Origin: DASSUW01 sp963835525
GTDB lineage: Bacteria > Actinomycetota > Thermoleophilia > Solirubrobacterales > Solirubrobacteraceae
Length of the DNA stretch: 64,000 nt
Direction of reading: 5' to 3'
NCBI GenBank assembly: GCA_963835525.1
Contig: CAWIFM010000008.1
Coordinates: 124,001 to 188,000, forward strand
Both the position numbers and the translations under genes were made by a program. Positions 9,789-18,744 of the stretch are shown here, in pieces (positions within the stretch are counted from its first letter, which is position 1; every line of letters begins with the position of its first letter). The notes below the pieces were generated by a model that was given only the letters and a program-made list of their open reading frames with translations, searched no databases and was not told the DNA's origin.

Positions 9789-10163
9789 TCAGATCCCGAG
9801 CCTACGCCGGAAGGGTCCCGCCCCCTCGACCGAGGCGCCGTGCTCGCGCGCGCGGCCGGCGAGCGTCGCGTCGGAGGTCACCACGCGGATGGAACGCGGA
9901 TCGGAGTCGGCGGCGACGCGCCGCGCGATCTCGTCGTCGGCGGCGTCGCGGCCCGGGCGCGGCGCGATCGCCACCTCCAGCGTGCCCTCGCGGCCCTCCC
10001 ACTCGGGCCGCCCCGCGTCGAGCACCACGGTGACCTCCTCGCCGGCGCCGGCGAACTCGCGCAGCTGATCGAGCAGCCGTCGAGTGGCTCCGTCGCGGTC
10101 GCGCCACCAGCCGTCCGGCTTGGAACCGATCACGTTCGAGGCATCGACCATCCAACGCGTCAC
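9789..10163 (-). CDS. NYN-domain (PIN-like) putative RNA-processing protein
   Basis: 124 residues from GTG 10161-10163, which overlaps the TGA of the GNAT gene (GTGA); ATG 10149-10151 is the alternative. MVDASNVIGSKPDGWWRDRD opens the NYN/PIN-like nuclease fold with its first acidic residue, and VTVVLDAGRPEW and DEIARRVAADSDPRSIRVV hold further acidic positions, then VVTSDATLAGRAREHGA. Relatives such as YacP/Rae1 act on RNA in a translation-linked way. Convergent with acVLRF1, another translation-linked gene, which may be coincidence. Confidence 0.78.
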   Translation of the reverse strand: MTRWMVDASNVIGSKPDGWWRDRDGATRRLLDQLREFAGAGEEVTVVLDAGRPEWEGREGTLEVAIAPRPGRDAADDEIARRVAADSDPRSIRVVTSDATLAGRAREHGASVEGAGPFRRRLGI

Positions 10164-10678
10164 GGCCTCGGCCTCGCGGCGCCCGGCCACGGCTCCAGCG
10201 GCTCGTCCGGCACGTCCTGCGTGTGGGTGCGCTCGTCGTAGATCTCCAGGCCGCGCCGCTGGTAGGTGCGCAGCGCCGCCGGCCCGTCGAGCGAGCACGT
10301 GTGCACCCAGACGCGCTGCGGCCCGATCGCCCAGGCGCGCCGCAGCGCGGCGTCGAGCACCCGCGGGCCGAGCCCGCGGCCGATGAAGGCCGGCAGCAGG
10401 CCGAACGAGACGAGCTCGACGGAGTCGCCCTGGTCCTCGAGCTCCGCGAAGCCGGCCGGCGTCCCGCGTACGTATGCGACCCACGTCTCGAGCTCCGGGC
10501 GGGCCAGCCACTCGCGCCAGCGGTCCCAGGTCCAGCCGCGCCGGTCCGTCCAGCTCCAGTCGCTGCCGACCCCGGTGTAGAGCATGCGAGAGAGCTCCGG
10601 CGAGGGCAGCTCGGCCTGCCGGATCTCCAGCTCCGGATCCGGCACAGGCGCCGCAGCAAGTTGCGCGGGATCTGTCAT
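10160..10678 (-). CDS. GNAT-family N-acetyltransferase
   Basis: 172 residues from ATG 10676-10678 (a GTG at 10714 is also open). WVAYVRGTPAGFAELE and LVSFGLLPAFIGRGLGPRV form the acetyl-CoA binding core of GNAT enzymes, with the Q/RxxGxG/A-like loop as IGRGLGPRV; VWVHTCSLDGPAALRTYQRRG is the C-terminal motif. Substrate unknown. It is coupled to the NYN gene by a 4-base overlap and divergent from the Ig-repeat secreted protein, with about 90 bases between starts that should hold both promoters. Confidence 0.85.
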   Translation of the reverse strand: MTDPAQLAAAPVPDPELEIRQAELPSPELSRMLYTGVGSDWSWTDRRGWTWDRWREWLARPELETWVAYVRGTPAGFAELEDQGDSVELVSFGLLPAFIGRGLGPRVLDAALRRAWAIGPQRVWVHTCSLDGPAALRTYQRRGLEIYDERTHTQDVPDEPLEPWPGAARPRP

Positions 10679-10765
10679 CTGGAGGAACCACGTCGTGACC
10701 TGGACGGATGTCACTTCGGGCCCAAGCTACAGATGACGCCTGCACAGGCCGAATAACGGGAGACC

Positions 10766-13700
10766 ATGGCCCTCCGCAGGTCGTCACTCCCGCTGCTCGG
10801 CGCGATCATCGCGTTGTTCGGCCTGCCCGCGTCCGCGCTCGCGCAGACGCCGCCGAGCAACGACACGCCGGCCACGCCTGCCGGCTGGCGGACGACGCCG
10901 TACGTGGTCACCCTGCTCGGCTCGGACGCGGAGACCGCCGTCAGGATCGATTACGAGCACGGCACGAACGGTGTCACCAACGTCCCCAGCGGCACCCAGG
11001 TGACGATCAGCACGCAGGGCCAGCTCGACTTCAAGACGCGTGCCTGGGACAACGACCTGCCCGCGCTGGACTCGGGCTGGCGCACCGAGCCGCTGTGGAT
11101 CGACATGGTCGATCCCACCGACGCCTCGACCGTGACCACGACCGCCGCCGCGAGCGGCTGGCACCTGGCGTTCACGAGCTTCGAGGTCCGCGCCGTCGAC
11201 ATCACCTCCGGCGTCGACCACGTGGAGTGGACACTCGACGGCGGCGCGACGCAGAACGGCCCGAACGGCACCAACGTGCCGCTCGCCACGAACGGCCCGC
11301 ACCTGATCCGCACCCGCGCCGTCGACGTCGCCGGCAACGTCTCCGACTGGACCGACCACATCATCCGCATCGACGCCGTCGCGCCGGCGGACACGACGGT
11401 GCTGCCGACCGGCTGGCGGACCGCCCCGGTCGACGTGACCGTCAAGGGCACCGACGCCCACTCCGGCGTCGACGAGGTCGAATGGGTGATCGACGGCGGC
11501 GCCCCCGCCACCGCGTCGCCGCAGGGCCAGTTCACGATCTCCGCCGACGGCTCGCACACCGTCCAGACGCTCGTGCGCGACGAGGCCGGCAACGAGTCGG
11601 GCTATGCGCAGCACACCGTCAACATCGACACCACCGCGCCGACCGACCTCACCGACGCGCCCGACGACTGGGTGCAGGCCGCCAACGTCCAGGTCAAGGC
11701 CACCGACGCCGTGTCCGGCGTGGACCGCGTCGAGTGGCAGATCGACAGCGGGCCGTGGCTGCACGGGCCCTCGGGCAGCGTGGTCCCCTTCACCACCACG
11801 GGCGAGTACCAGCTCCGGACCCGCGCCCGCGACGTGGCCGGGAACCTCTCGGCGCCCCAGGTCGAGAACGTGCAGGTCGACGCGGACGCCCCGGCCAACA
11901 CCACGACGCAGCCGTCCGGCCAGGTCAGCAGCCCGTACCAGGTGGCCGTCACCGGCACCGACCCGGACTCGGGCGTCGCGAACGTCCAGTGGCAGGTCGG
12001 CAACGGCCCCGTCGCCACGAACACGCCGGTGTCGATCGCGGGCAGCGGTACGTACGAGCTCAAGACCCGGGTGGGCGACACCGCCGGCAACTGGTCCGCC
12101 TGGCGCACCGAAACGATCATCGTCAACGCCGCGCTGGGAGACAACGTCCCGCCCATCGACACCACGACGGGCGCATCCACCTTCTGGAGGAAGGGCCCGG
12201 TCACGATGACGGTGCAGGCGGAGGACGCCGGCTCCGGCGTGGACTTCATCGAGTACCAGGTGCCGGGCGTCCTCGGTGGCGACACGCCCGTCACGAAGAC
12301 CGTCACGGTCGACACGGAGGGCGTCAACTTCTTCGAGACGCGCGCGACGGACAAGCTCGGCAACCAGTCGGCCTTGCGCCGGCAGACCGTCAAGATCGAC
12401 CTCACCCGTCCGGTCGACACGACCGTCATCCCGGTGGGCTGGCAGCCGTCGGACACCTTCACGCTCGACGCGACCGACGCCGCGCCCGGCTCCGGTGTCG
12501 ACGAGATCCTGTACACGATCGACGGCGGGCCCGAGCAGTCCGGGGATCCCGGCGACCCGGTGACCGTCCCCGGCGACGGCGTGTACACGATCGTGACTCG
12601 GGTGACCGACAACGCCGGCTGGTCGTCGGGCTTCACGACGAGGACACTGAAGGTCGACACCGTCGACCCGGTCAACACGTCGGCCGTGCCCGACCCGAAC
12701 ATCTGGCACGACGGCCTCGAGCTCGCCCTGAGCGGCACCGATCTGCACCTGGCCACGATGCAGTGGAAGATCGGCGTCGGCGGCGATGTCCACGACGGCG
12801 GCCCCGCGGTCATCGACGAGGACGGCGAGTACCACCTCTTCACGCGGGCCCTCGACGAGGCCGGGAACGACAGCGGCTGGCGCGACAATCCCGTCAAGGT
12901 CGACGCAGCCGCTCCCGACAACACGACCGCGGCGGCTCCCACCGGCTGGCGCAAGACGCCGTACACGGTCGAGGTCACCGGCGACGACGACGGCTCGGGC
13001 GTCGACTACATCGAGCGCACGATCAACGGCGGCGCCGTGTCCAACGACCCGAACGTCACGATCACCGGCGACGGCGTGCACACGCTGCGCACGCGCATCT
13101 TCGACGTGGTCGGCCACCCGTCTCAGTGGCGCGAGGAGCTCATCAAGATCGACACCGCGGCACCGGCGGCCGCGCTCGCGTGCAGCGCCGCGGCCGACGC
13201 CTGGAGCCGGGTGCCCGTCAGCTGCAACGTGACCGCCGACGGCGGCCTCTCCGGCCTCGGCAGCGCGACGCTCGCGGGCGCCGACGGCGGCACCGCCGCG
13301 GTGGCCGACGGCGCCGTGGCGACGGTCAGCGCCGACGGCACGAACACGATCCGCCTCGACGCGGTGGACGGCGCGGGCAACGCCGCGGCGGCCCAGGCCG
13401 TCGTGAACGTGGACCGCAACGCGCCGGTCGCCGGGCTCTCGTGCGCCGCGGCCGACGGCAAGTACACCTGCCGCGCCGACGCGTCCGACGGCACCTCGGG
13501 CCTGGCCGCCTTCGGCTGGAGCCTGGACGGCGGCGAGTTCGAGACGATCGGCGCCGGCGGCAGCTTCACCGTCGCCAAGGGCCAGGTTCGCCTGCGCGCC
13601 GTCGACGTCGCCGGCAACGAGACGATCACCGATCCGGTCACGCTGGCCGCGATCGCGAAGACCGTCAAGGTGCGGATCTCGAGCGTCCCGGTCTACCTCA

Positions 13701-14014
13701 AGGGCCACAAGGACGCGGACAGCATGCTCGGCGCGCTCAACGCGGTCCGCAGCGCCAGCGGCACCGTGTCGGTCGACCTGCGGCCGCTGGCCGTCGGCCG
13801 CGGCAAGTACCGCGTCGAGATCCGCCTCAAGTCCGGCAAGCACTCCAAGCGCTTCAACCGCACCTACAAGGTCGGCCGCACCGGCGCCCTCCCGCGCATC
13901 AGCGCCTCGCTGAGCAAGGCGACCGCGAAGACCACGATCACGCTGACCGTGCGCAAGCAGTCGGGCACGCACTGGCGCAAGCACGCCGGCACGCGCGTCG
14001 TTCTCGCCAAGTGA
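10766..14014 (+). CDS. Large secreted protein with tandem Ig-like repeats
   Basis: 1082 residues. A Sec signal peptide is visible (LPLLGAIIALFGLPASALAQ, cleavage near 27). The rest is made of about nine to ten tandem units of roughly 90 residues, each with a W-R-T/P opening (GWRTAPVDVTVKGTD), an SGVDEVEWVIDGG centre and a TRAVDVAGN end, which is the bacterial Ig-like/OmpL47-like repeat pattern of extracellular adhesins and enzymes. No catalytic domain, LPXTG or membrane anchor is seen; the last 120 residues are basic and differ from the repeats. Likely surface or matrix protein. The unknown protein at 14057 follows 42 bases later and may be co-transcribed. Confidence 0.85.
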   Translation: MALRRSSLPLLGAIIALFGLPASALAQTPPSNDTPATPAGWRTTPYVVTLLGSDAETAVRIDYEHGTNGVTNVPSGTQVTISTQGQLDFKTRAWDNDLPALDSGWRTEPLWIDMVDPTDASTVTTTAAASGWHLAFTSFEVRAVDITSGVDHVEWTLDGGATQNGPNGTNVPLATNGPHLIRTRAVDVAGNVSDWTDHIIRIDAVAPADTTVLPTGWRTAPVDVTVKGTDAHSGVDEVEWVIDGGAPATASPQGQFTISADGSHTVQTLVRDEAGNESGYAQHTVNIDTTAPTDLTDAPDDWVQAANVQVKATDAVSGVDRVEWQIDSGPWLHGPSGSVVPFTTTGEYQLRTRARDVAGNLSAPQVENVQVDADAPANTTTQPSGQVSSPYQVAVTGTDPDSGVANVQWQVGNGPVATNTPVSIAGSGTYELKTRVGDTAGNWSAWRTETIIVNAALGDNVPPIDTTTGASTFWRKGPVTMTVQAEDAGSGVDFIEYQVPGVLGGDTPVTKTVTVDTEGVNFFETRATDKLGNQSALRRQTVKIDLTRPVDTTVIPVGWQPSDTFTLDATDAAPGSGVDEILYTIDGGPEQSGDPGDPVTVPGDGVYTIVTRVTDNAGWSSGFTTRTLKVDTVDPVNTSAVPDPNIWHDGLELALSGTDLHLATMQWKIGVGGDVHDGGPAVIDEDGEYHLFTRALDEAGNDSGWRDNPVKVDAAAPDNTTAAAPTGWRKTPYTVEVTGDDDGSGVDYIERTINGGAVSNDPNVTITGDGVHTLRTRIFDVVGHPSQWREELIKIDTAAPAAALACSAAADAWSRVPVSCNVTADGGLSGLGSATLAGADGGTAAVADGAVATVSADGTNTIRLDAVDGAGNAAAAQAVVNVDRNAPVAGLSCAAADGKYTCRADASDGTSGLAAFGWSLDGGEFETIGAGGSFTVAKGQVRLRAVDVAGNETITDPVTLAAIAKTVKVRISSVPVYLKGHKDADSMLGALNAVRSASGTVSVDLRPLAVGRGKYRVEIRLKSGKHSKRFNRTYKVGRTGALPRISASLSKATAKTTITLTVRKQSGTHWRKHAGTRVVLAK

Positions 14015-14056
14015 CCTCAAGGCCGCGCCGCGGCTGCCGATGATCCGGGGGAGTCG

Positions 14057-14671
14057 ATGAAGGTCCTTCCGTCCCACATCGCCGAGAACGCCGCTACGCG
14101 TGCCGCGAACACGCGCACGTCCGGCACGGGCAAGGCCTCCTTCAAGGCCACGCTGGAGACCGCTGAGATCACCCTGAAGAAGGGCGAGGAGATGCAGGCG
14201 GTCGAGGGCCATGCGTACGCCGAGATCACCAAGGGCGCACGCGCCGGCATGTTCATCAACACGAGCGGCAACGTCCGCCACGGGCAGACGTTCACCGTCG
14301 CGAACCGGGACGGCAAGGAGTACCACATCTACGGGACCGGCAAGGACCGTCTCGTCGTGGGCTTCCACGTGCCGTCCGACAAGACTTCCACGACGACGCC
14401 GACCGACACGGCCGACAAGGCCGACAAGCCGGACACTTCGGACCTCAAGCTGCGCAAGAACGAGAAGATCGTGCCGGTCGAGGGCCACGCCTACGCCGAG
14501 ATCACCGCCGGCGCGCGCGAGGGCATGTACATCAACACGAGCGGCAACAAGCGCCACGGCGACGCCTTCGTGCTGGTGAACAAGGCCGGCGTCGAGTACC
14601 ACATCTACGGCACCGGCGCCGATCGCGAGGTCATCGCGATCAAGCGCGCCGACGACCAGGACGACGAGTAG
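14057..14671 (+). CDS. Unknown protein with an internal duplication (204 aa)
   Basis: ATG 14057 is preceded by GGGGGAG. The protein consists of a 40-residue leader without a clear signal peptide and two copies of one module: AVEGHAYAEITKGARAGMF, INTSGNVRHGQTF and EYHIYGTGKDR near 52-97, repeated as PVEGHAYAEITAGAREGMY, INTSGNKRHGDAF and EYHIYGTGADR near 140-187. A Thr/Asp/Lys-rich linker joins them. The C-terminus is acidic. I do not recognise the module; conserved His, Tyr and Gly suggest a ligand-binding or structural fold. It follows the Ig-repeat gene on the same strand. Confidence 0.75.
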   Translation: MKVLPSHIAENAATRAANTRTSGTGKASFKATLETAEITLKKGEEMQAVEGHAYAEITKGARAGMFINTSGNVRHGQTFTVANRDGKEYHIYGTGKDRLVVGFHVPSDKTSTTTPTDTADKADKPDTSDLKLRKNEKIVPVEGHAYAEITAGAREGMYINTSGNKRHGDAFVLVNKAGVEYHIYGTGADREVIAIKRADDQDDE

Positions 14672-14674
14672 CCC

Positions 14675-15733
14675 TCACGGCGCGCCGAAGCGCGCCGCCT
14701 GAAGCTCCGGCGGGATCTCGCCGCCGTCCAGCATCGCCCGCACTACGAGCTGCGCCGAGCCCGGGCCCAGCGTGACCCCCCACGCGCCGTGGCCGGTGAC
14801 GAGGTACACGCCCTCGCCGATCGCTCCCAGGAGCGGGCGCCCGTCGGCGGCCAGCGGCCGCGCGCAGGCGCGCACGTGCTCGATCGCGGCGTGCTCGAGC
14901 TCCGGGATGAAGCGCGCGCCGCGCTCGACCAGGGTGGGCGCCACGGCGGCGGCATCGGGCTCGTCGTCGGTGAACGTCGAGCCGACGGCCGACACCTCGC
15001 CGGTGGTGACGATCGAGAACAGCTTGGGCGGCGCGCCGCCTCCCGGCTCGGTCAGCGCCTCGACGCCCGCCTGCTCGATCCCGTGGCGTGGCGGGTTGCG
15101 CAGGCGCACCTGCGCGACGACGCCCCAGTTGGCCCGCACCCAGGAGGCGCCGCCGCCGATCGCGTCGGGCGTCCACGGCCCGGCCGCGGCGACGACCGCC
15201 CCGGCCGGGTGAAGCTCGTCGCCCACGCTGACCCCGCCCGGGGCGAGCCGCGCGGGCCGGCCGATGACGAGCTTCGCGCCGGCCGCTCGCGCTCTCGCCG
15301 CCCACGCAGTGGTCGCGGCGGTCGGCCCGATCGGCCGCCCGGCGTTCACGCGATAGCCGAAGAGGCCGTCGGCGAGGGCGGGCTCCGCGTCGCGCAGCTC
15401 CTCGCCCTCGAGCCACTCGGGCGCCAGCTCCGGGAAGCGCTCGGCGGTCGCCTCGAACGCCGCGCGGAGGCCGTCGTCCTCGTCGATGATCAGCACGCCC
15501 GCCGGCTCAGGCAGCTCGAAGCCGTCGAGGTCGCCGTAGAGGGCCAGCGACGCCTCGTAGAGCGACACGAGCGCCGGGTCCATCGGGTGCTGGAGGATCC
15601 CCGAGTTGCGGCCCGAGGCGCCCGCCGCGATCGCCTCGCGCTCGAACAGGGTGACGGCCGCGCCCGCCTCGGCCAGCAGCGCGGCGGTCGCGCAGCCGGC
15701 GATGCCGCCGCCGATGATCGCGACGTCGGTCAC
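14675..15733 (-). CDS. FAD-dependent amine/amino-acid oxidoreductase (DAO family)
   Basis: 352 residues from GTG 15731-15733, which overlaps the TGA of the upstream transferase gene (GTGA). VAIIGGGIAGCATAALLAE is the dinucleotide-binding GxGxxG, and YLVTGHGAWGVTLGPGSA near the end is the second FAD contact typical of DAO-family enzymes (glycine/sarcosine/D-amino-acid oxidases). ASGRNSGILQHP resembles the flavin-attachment region. Substrate unknown. It closes the kinase - NTP transferase - oxidoreductase run and ends three bases from the convergent unknown gene. Confidence 0.87.
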   Translation of the reverse strand: MTDVAIIGGGIAGCATAALLAEAGAAVTLFEREAIAAGASGRNSGILQHPMDPALVSLYEASLALYGDLDGFELPEPAGVLIIDEDDGLRAAFEATAERFPELAPEWLEGEELRDAEPALADGLFGYRVNAGRPIGPTAATTAWAARARAAGAKLVIGRPARLAPGGVSVGDELHPAGAVVAAAGPWTPDAIGGGASWVRANWGVVAQVRLRNPPRHGIEQAGVEALTEPGGGAPPKLFSIVTTGEVSAVGSTFTDDEPDAAAVAPTLVERGARFIPELEHAAIEHVRACARPLAADGRPLLGAIGEGVYLVTGHGAWGVTLGPGSAQLVVRAMLDGGEIPPELQAARFGAP

Positions 15734-16242
15734 TCGTTCAGGTCTTCGGGGGTGTTGATGCTGCGCAGCGCCGCCGCGTCCCACTCGATCGTCGCCGGGC
15801 CGAGCGCCTCGAGCGTCGCCCGCACGGGAGCCCCGCGCTCGAGAGCCGCGCGCAGCTCGGGCAGCCAGGCCGGCTCGTAGCGGGCCGGGAACGGCTCGAT
15901 CCGGCCACCGGCGCGCACGGCGCCGCCGTGCGCGAGCCGAGCGAGCAGCTCGGCGGGTACGAACGGCATGGTCGCAGGCGACAGCGACCACGGGGCCGTC
16001 CGCGCGCTCGAGCGCGGTGACGATCCCCGAGCAGTGGGTGGAACGGCTCGTCGGGCTCGTGCCACACACGGCAGGCCATCGGGGAGCGGCGTGTCGGCCT
16101 TCGCCACCACGACCGCGTCCAGCCCCGCCTCGCGCGCCGCCGCCAGCGGCCGCTCGATCAGCGGCGCGCCGCCGAACTGCGCCAGCGGCTTCGAGCCGCC
16201 CATGCGCCGTCCCCGCCCACCGGCGAGCACGGCCGCGATCAA
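15730..16242 (-). pseudogene. MobA-like NTP transferase, three apparent +1 frameshifts
   Basis: TTG 16240-16242 overlaps the TGA of the kinase gene (TTGA). IAAVLAGGRGRRMGGSKPL is the nucleotide-binding signature of the MobA/CTP-molybdopterin cytidylyltransferase-like family. The frame changes at about 16066, 16026 and 15970, each by one extra base (CCCC at 16025-16028, GG at 15970-15971). Joined, the product reads LPDGLPCWHEPDEP, GIVTALERADGPVVAVACD, MPFVPAELLARLAHGG and LEALGPATIEWDAAALRSIN, about 169 aa and complete. MobA attaches GMP to molybdenum cofactor; relatives transfer CMP or AMP to other molecules, so the exact reaction is open. Confidence 0.8.
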
Positions 16243-17523
16243 ATGACCTCGGCGCCGAGCAGGCGGCGCAGCTTGACCTGGAGCTGCAGCGGCGAGAACG
16301 GCGCCGCCAGCCGGTCGTCGGCGCCGGCGGCGGCCAAGTCGCGGTTGCCTTTGCCGTCGGTGAGGACGAGGACCTTGGCGTCGCGCGTGAGCGCGTCGTT
16401 GCGCAGCGCCTCGATCCCCGCCCTGCCCGCGCCCGCCCAGTCGAGGATCACGAGGTCCGGCCGCTCCTCGCGGGCAAGGTCGGCGGTCGCCTGCGCGGGC
16501 GCCTCGAGCACGTCGACGCGGTCGCCGAGCGCGACGCGCGCCACCGCGCGGGTCTGGTCGTCGAGGCCGCCGAGCAGCACACGCGGGCGGCGCGCCGCCT
16601 CGGCCGCGTCGCGAATCTCGGCCGGGGCCGGAGCCGCGACCTGGCTCGCCCTCGGCGGGATCGTCTCGCTCAGCGGGCCGGCGGCGTCGATCACCGCGCG
16701 GGCGGCGGAGATCATGTCGCTGCAACTCGGGAAGCGGCGGTCCGGCGACTTGTCGAGCGCCTTGGCCATGACCGCGTCGAGCCCGTCCGGCAGCTCGGGC
16801 CGCAGCTCGGACAGCTTCGGCGCCTGCTCGGACAGGTGCGCGTAGATGACCGCGACGTCGGTCTCGTGCGCGAACGGCACCTGGCCGGAGAGGCAGTGGT
16901 AGAGCAGGCAGCCGAGCGCGTAGACGTCTGTCCGCGCGCTGACGCGGCGGCCCTCGATCTGCTCGGGCGCGACGTAGTGGATGGTGCCGACCATGTCCCC
17001 GGCGCGCGTGAGCTGTGCCTGCGTGCCGCGTCTGCTTGGTCAGCCCGAAGTCGGTCAGGAACGCGTTGCGGCCCTCGATCAGGACGTTGGCGGGCTTGAC
17101 GTCGCGGTGGATCAGGCCCATCGCGTGCGCGGCGTCGAGCGCGCTCGCGACCTGGCGGCAGACGTCGATCGCGCGGTAGGGGCGCAGCCGGCTCTCGCGC
17201 CGCAGGATGGCGGCCAGGTCCTCGCCCTTGATGAACTGCATCGCCAGGTACAGCATCCCGTCGACCTCGCCGGCGTCGTAGACGGTGACGATGTTCGGGT
17301 GCTGGAGCGCGGCGGCGATCCGCGCCTCGCGCGTGAAGCGCTCGCGGAAGCCCTCGGACTCGGCGAGGTCGGGCGCGATGATCTTGATGGCGGCGCGGCG
17401 CTGCAGGTTGAGGTGCTGCGCGCGGTACACGACGCCCATGCCGCCGCGGCCGATCCGCTCCTCGATCCGGTAGCCCGCGATGACCGTGCCGAGGCGCGGG
17501 TCGTCGCTCGTGTCCGCCATCAT
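16239..17523 (-). pseudogene. PknB-type Ser/Thr kinase fused to a degenerate receiver domain, one apparent frameshift
   Basis: Start ATG 17521-17523 or 17518-17520. Kinase motifs are complete: GRGGMGVVYRA, Lys in AAIKII, HRDVKPANVLIE, TDFGLTKQT and VAPEQIEG. The frame shifts by one extra base at about 17020-17031, in the activation loop between DFG and APE. There is no membrane segment and no PASTA domain. After residue about 310 a receiver-like domain follows (RPRVLLGGLDDQTRAVARV, DLVILDWAGAG, VLVLTDGKG), with a candidate phospho-acceptor Asp in ILDW, but the usual Lys-Pro is Ala-Pro (AAPFSP). A cytosolic kinase-receiver fusion, divergent from the HD-GYP gene. Confidence 0.85.
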
Positions 17524-17533
17524 GCCCCCCAGT

Positions 17534-18514
17534 ATGGACGCCGTAGCGGGGATGAGGCTTCTGTTGGCGGGGGACGACGCCGCGACGATGGTGGAGCTGC
17601 GCGGCGCCGTGGCGGCCACCGGCGCGCTCCCGACGGCCTGCCGGGCCGATCCCGGCGAGGTCGCCGCGTTGGTCTCCCACGACCCGCCGGTCGCCGTCGT
17701 GGCGGTCGGCGCCGATGCCGCGGCGCTGCGCCACCGGCTCGATCCGCTCGGCCTCGACCACGGCCCCGAGGTCATCGAGCTGGAGGAGCTGACCGGGCCG
17801 GGCGGGCGGTTCGACGCCGCCGCCGCGCGGCGCCTGCGCGCGCTCCTCGACCGGCGCGAGCTGCGCGCCCGCGTCTCAGAGCTCGAGGCCGTGGCGGCCG
17901 ACCTCGCGATCGCGCGGCGGCGCGACGGCGACGCGGCGGCGCTCGACATGCTGCGGCGGCTGGCGATGGCGGCCGAGTACCGCGACGACAACACGCGCGA
18001 GCACACCGAGCGCGTCGGCGACCTGGCCGCCCGGCTGGCCCGCCAGTGCGGTCACGACGCGCGCACCGTCTGGCTCGTGCGGCTGGCGGCCCCGCTGCAC
18101 GACCTCGGCAAGATCGCCGTCCCCGACACCGTGCTGCTCAAGCCCGGCTCGCTGACCAAAGAGGAGTTCGAGGTCGTCAAGACGCACGCCGTGCTCGGCG
18201 CGCGCGTGCTGGCGGGCAGCGACTCCGAGCTGCTCGTGACCGCCGAGCGCGTGGCGCGCTCGCACCACGAGCGCTGGGACGGCAGCGGCTACCCCGACGG
18301 CCTGGCCGGCGAGGCGATCCCGCTCGAGGGCCGGCTCGTGCACGTCGCCGACGTCTTCGACGTGCTGGTCCACGAGCGCCCGTACAAGGAGTCGTGGACC
18401 GTGGAGGCGGCGGCGGAGGAGATCCGCGGCGGCGCGGGCACGCAGTTCGACCCGCAGGTGGTGGAGGCGTTCGACGCGCTCGGCGCCGCCGCCTGGGCTC
18501 CCCTCGACGACTAG
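17534..18514 (+). CDS. HD-GYP protein with N-terminal pseudo-receiver
   Basis: 326 residues from ATG 17534 (ATG 17552 also possible). The first 110 residues look like a response-regulator receiver (MRLLLAGDDAATMVELRGAV) but the phospho-acceptor strand reads PVAVVAVGADAA, without Asp. The HD-GYP part has REHTERVGDLAARLA, HDLGKIAVPDTVLLKPG, KTHAVLGARVL, HHERWDGSGYPDG and HVADVFDVL, with all metal-binding His/Asp positions and the GYP signature. The family degrades cyclic di-GMP or serves as a protein-interaction platform. Only about 10 bases separate its start from that of the divergent kinase. Confidence 0.88.
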   Translation: MDAVAGMRLLLAGDDAATMVELRGAVAATGALPTACRADPGEVAALVSHDPPVAVVAVGADAAALRHRLDPLGLDHGPEVIELEELTGPGGRFDAAAARRLRALLDRRELRARVSELEAVAADLAIARRRDGDAAALDMLRRLAMAAEYRDDNTREHTERVGDLAARLARQCGHDARTVWLVRLAAPLHDLGKIAVPDTVLLKPGSLTKEEFEVVKTHAVLGARVLAGSDSELLVTAERVARSHHERWDGSGYPDGLAGEAIPLEGRLVHVADVFDVLVHERPYKESWTVEAAAEEIRGGAGTQFDPQVVEAFDALGAAAWAPLDD

Positions 18515-18618
18515 GCCTGGATCCACCGATCCCCGCGGCGCCTCGCCGCCGTGGCCGATCGTCTCTGACTCGACTCACGGCGCCGAGGCATCCACGGGTC
18601 ATCGGTGGATCCAGGCCT
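18513..18618. repeat. 106-bp imperfect palindrome with 18-bp perfect ends
   Basis: The 18 bases at 18513-18530 (AGGCCTGGATCCACCGAT) recur as an exact inverted copy at 18601-18618. Inside, GCCTCGCCGCCGTG (18540-18553) pairs with CACGGCGCCGAGGC (18576-18589) with one mismatch, and CCCGCGG pairs with CCACGGG between them, leaving a loop of about 22 bases. The left arm begins within the TAG stop of the HD-GYP gene. A second, GC-rich hairpin (CCCGCG...CGCGGG) follows near 18627-18662. The site lies between convergent genes, so terminator function is plausible; the length and perfect ends also fit a MITE-like repeat. Confidence 0.7.
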
Positions 18619-18744
18619 GAAATCCACCCGCGACCCCGCGCCGCCAGGCGCGAGGCCGCGGGGGTGTGCCGCCGTAGGACGGGGAGGGGGGAAAGGGCGC
18701 CCCCGGCGGATCACAACCTAAAGGCTAGAACCGATCGCCGACGA

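Noticed and set aside
10784..14602. A 1272-codon open frame on the minus strand opposite the Ig-repeat gene
   Set aside because: It mirrors the plus-strand gene, has low-complexity Arg/Val/Asp-rich composition and no domain; long antisense frames are normal at this GC content.
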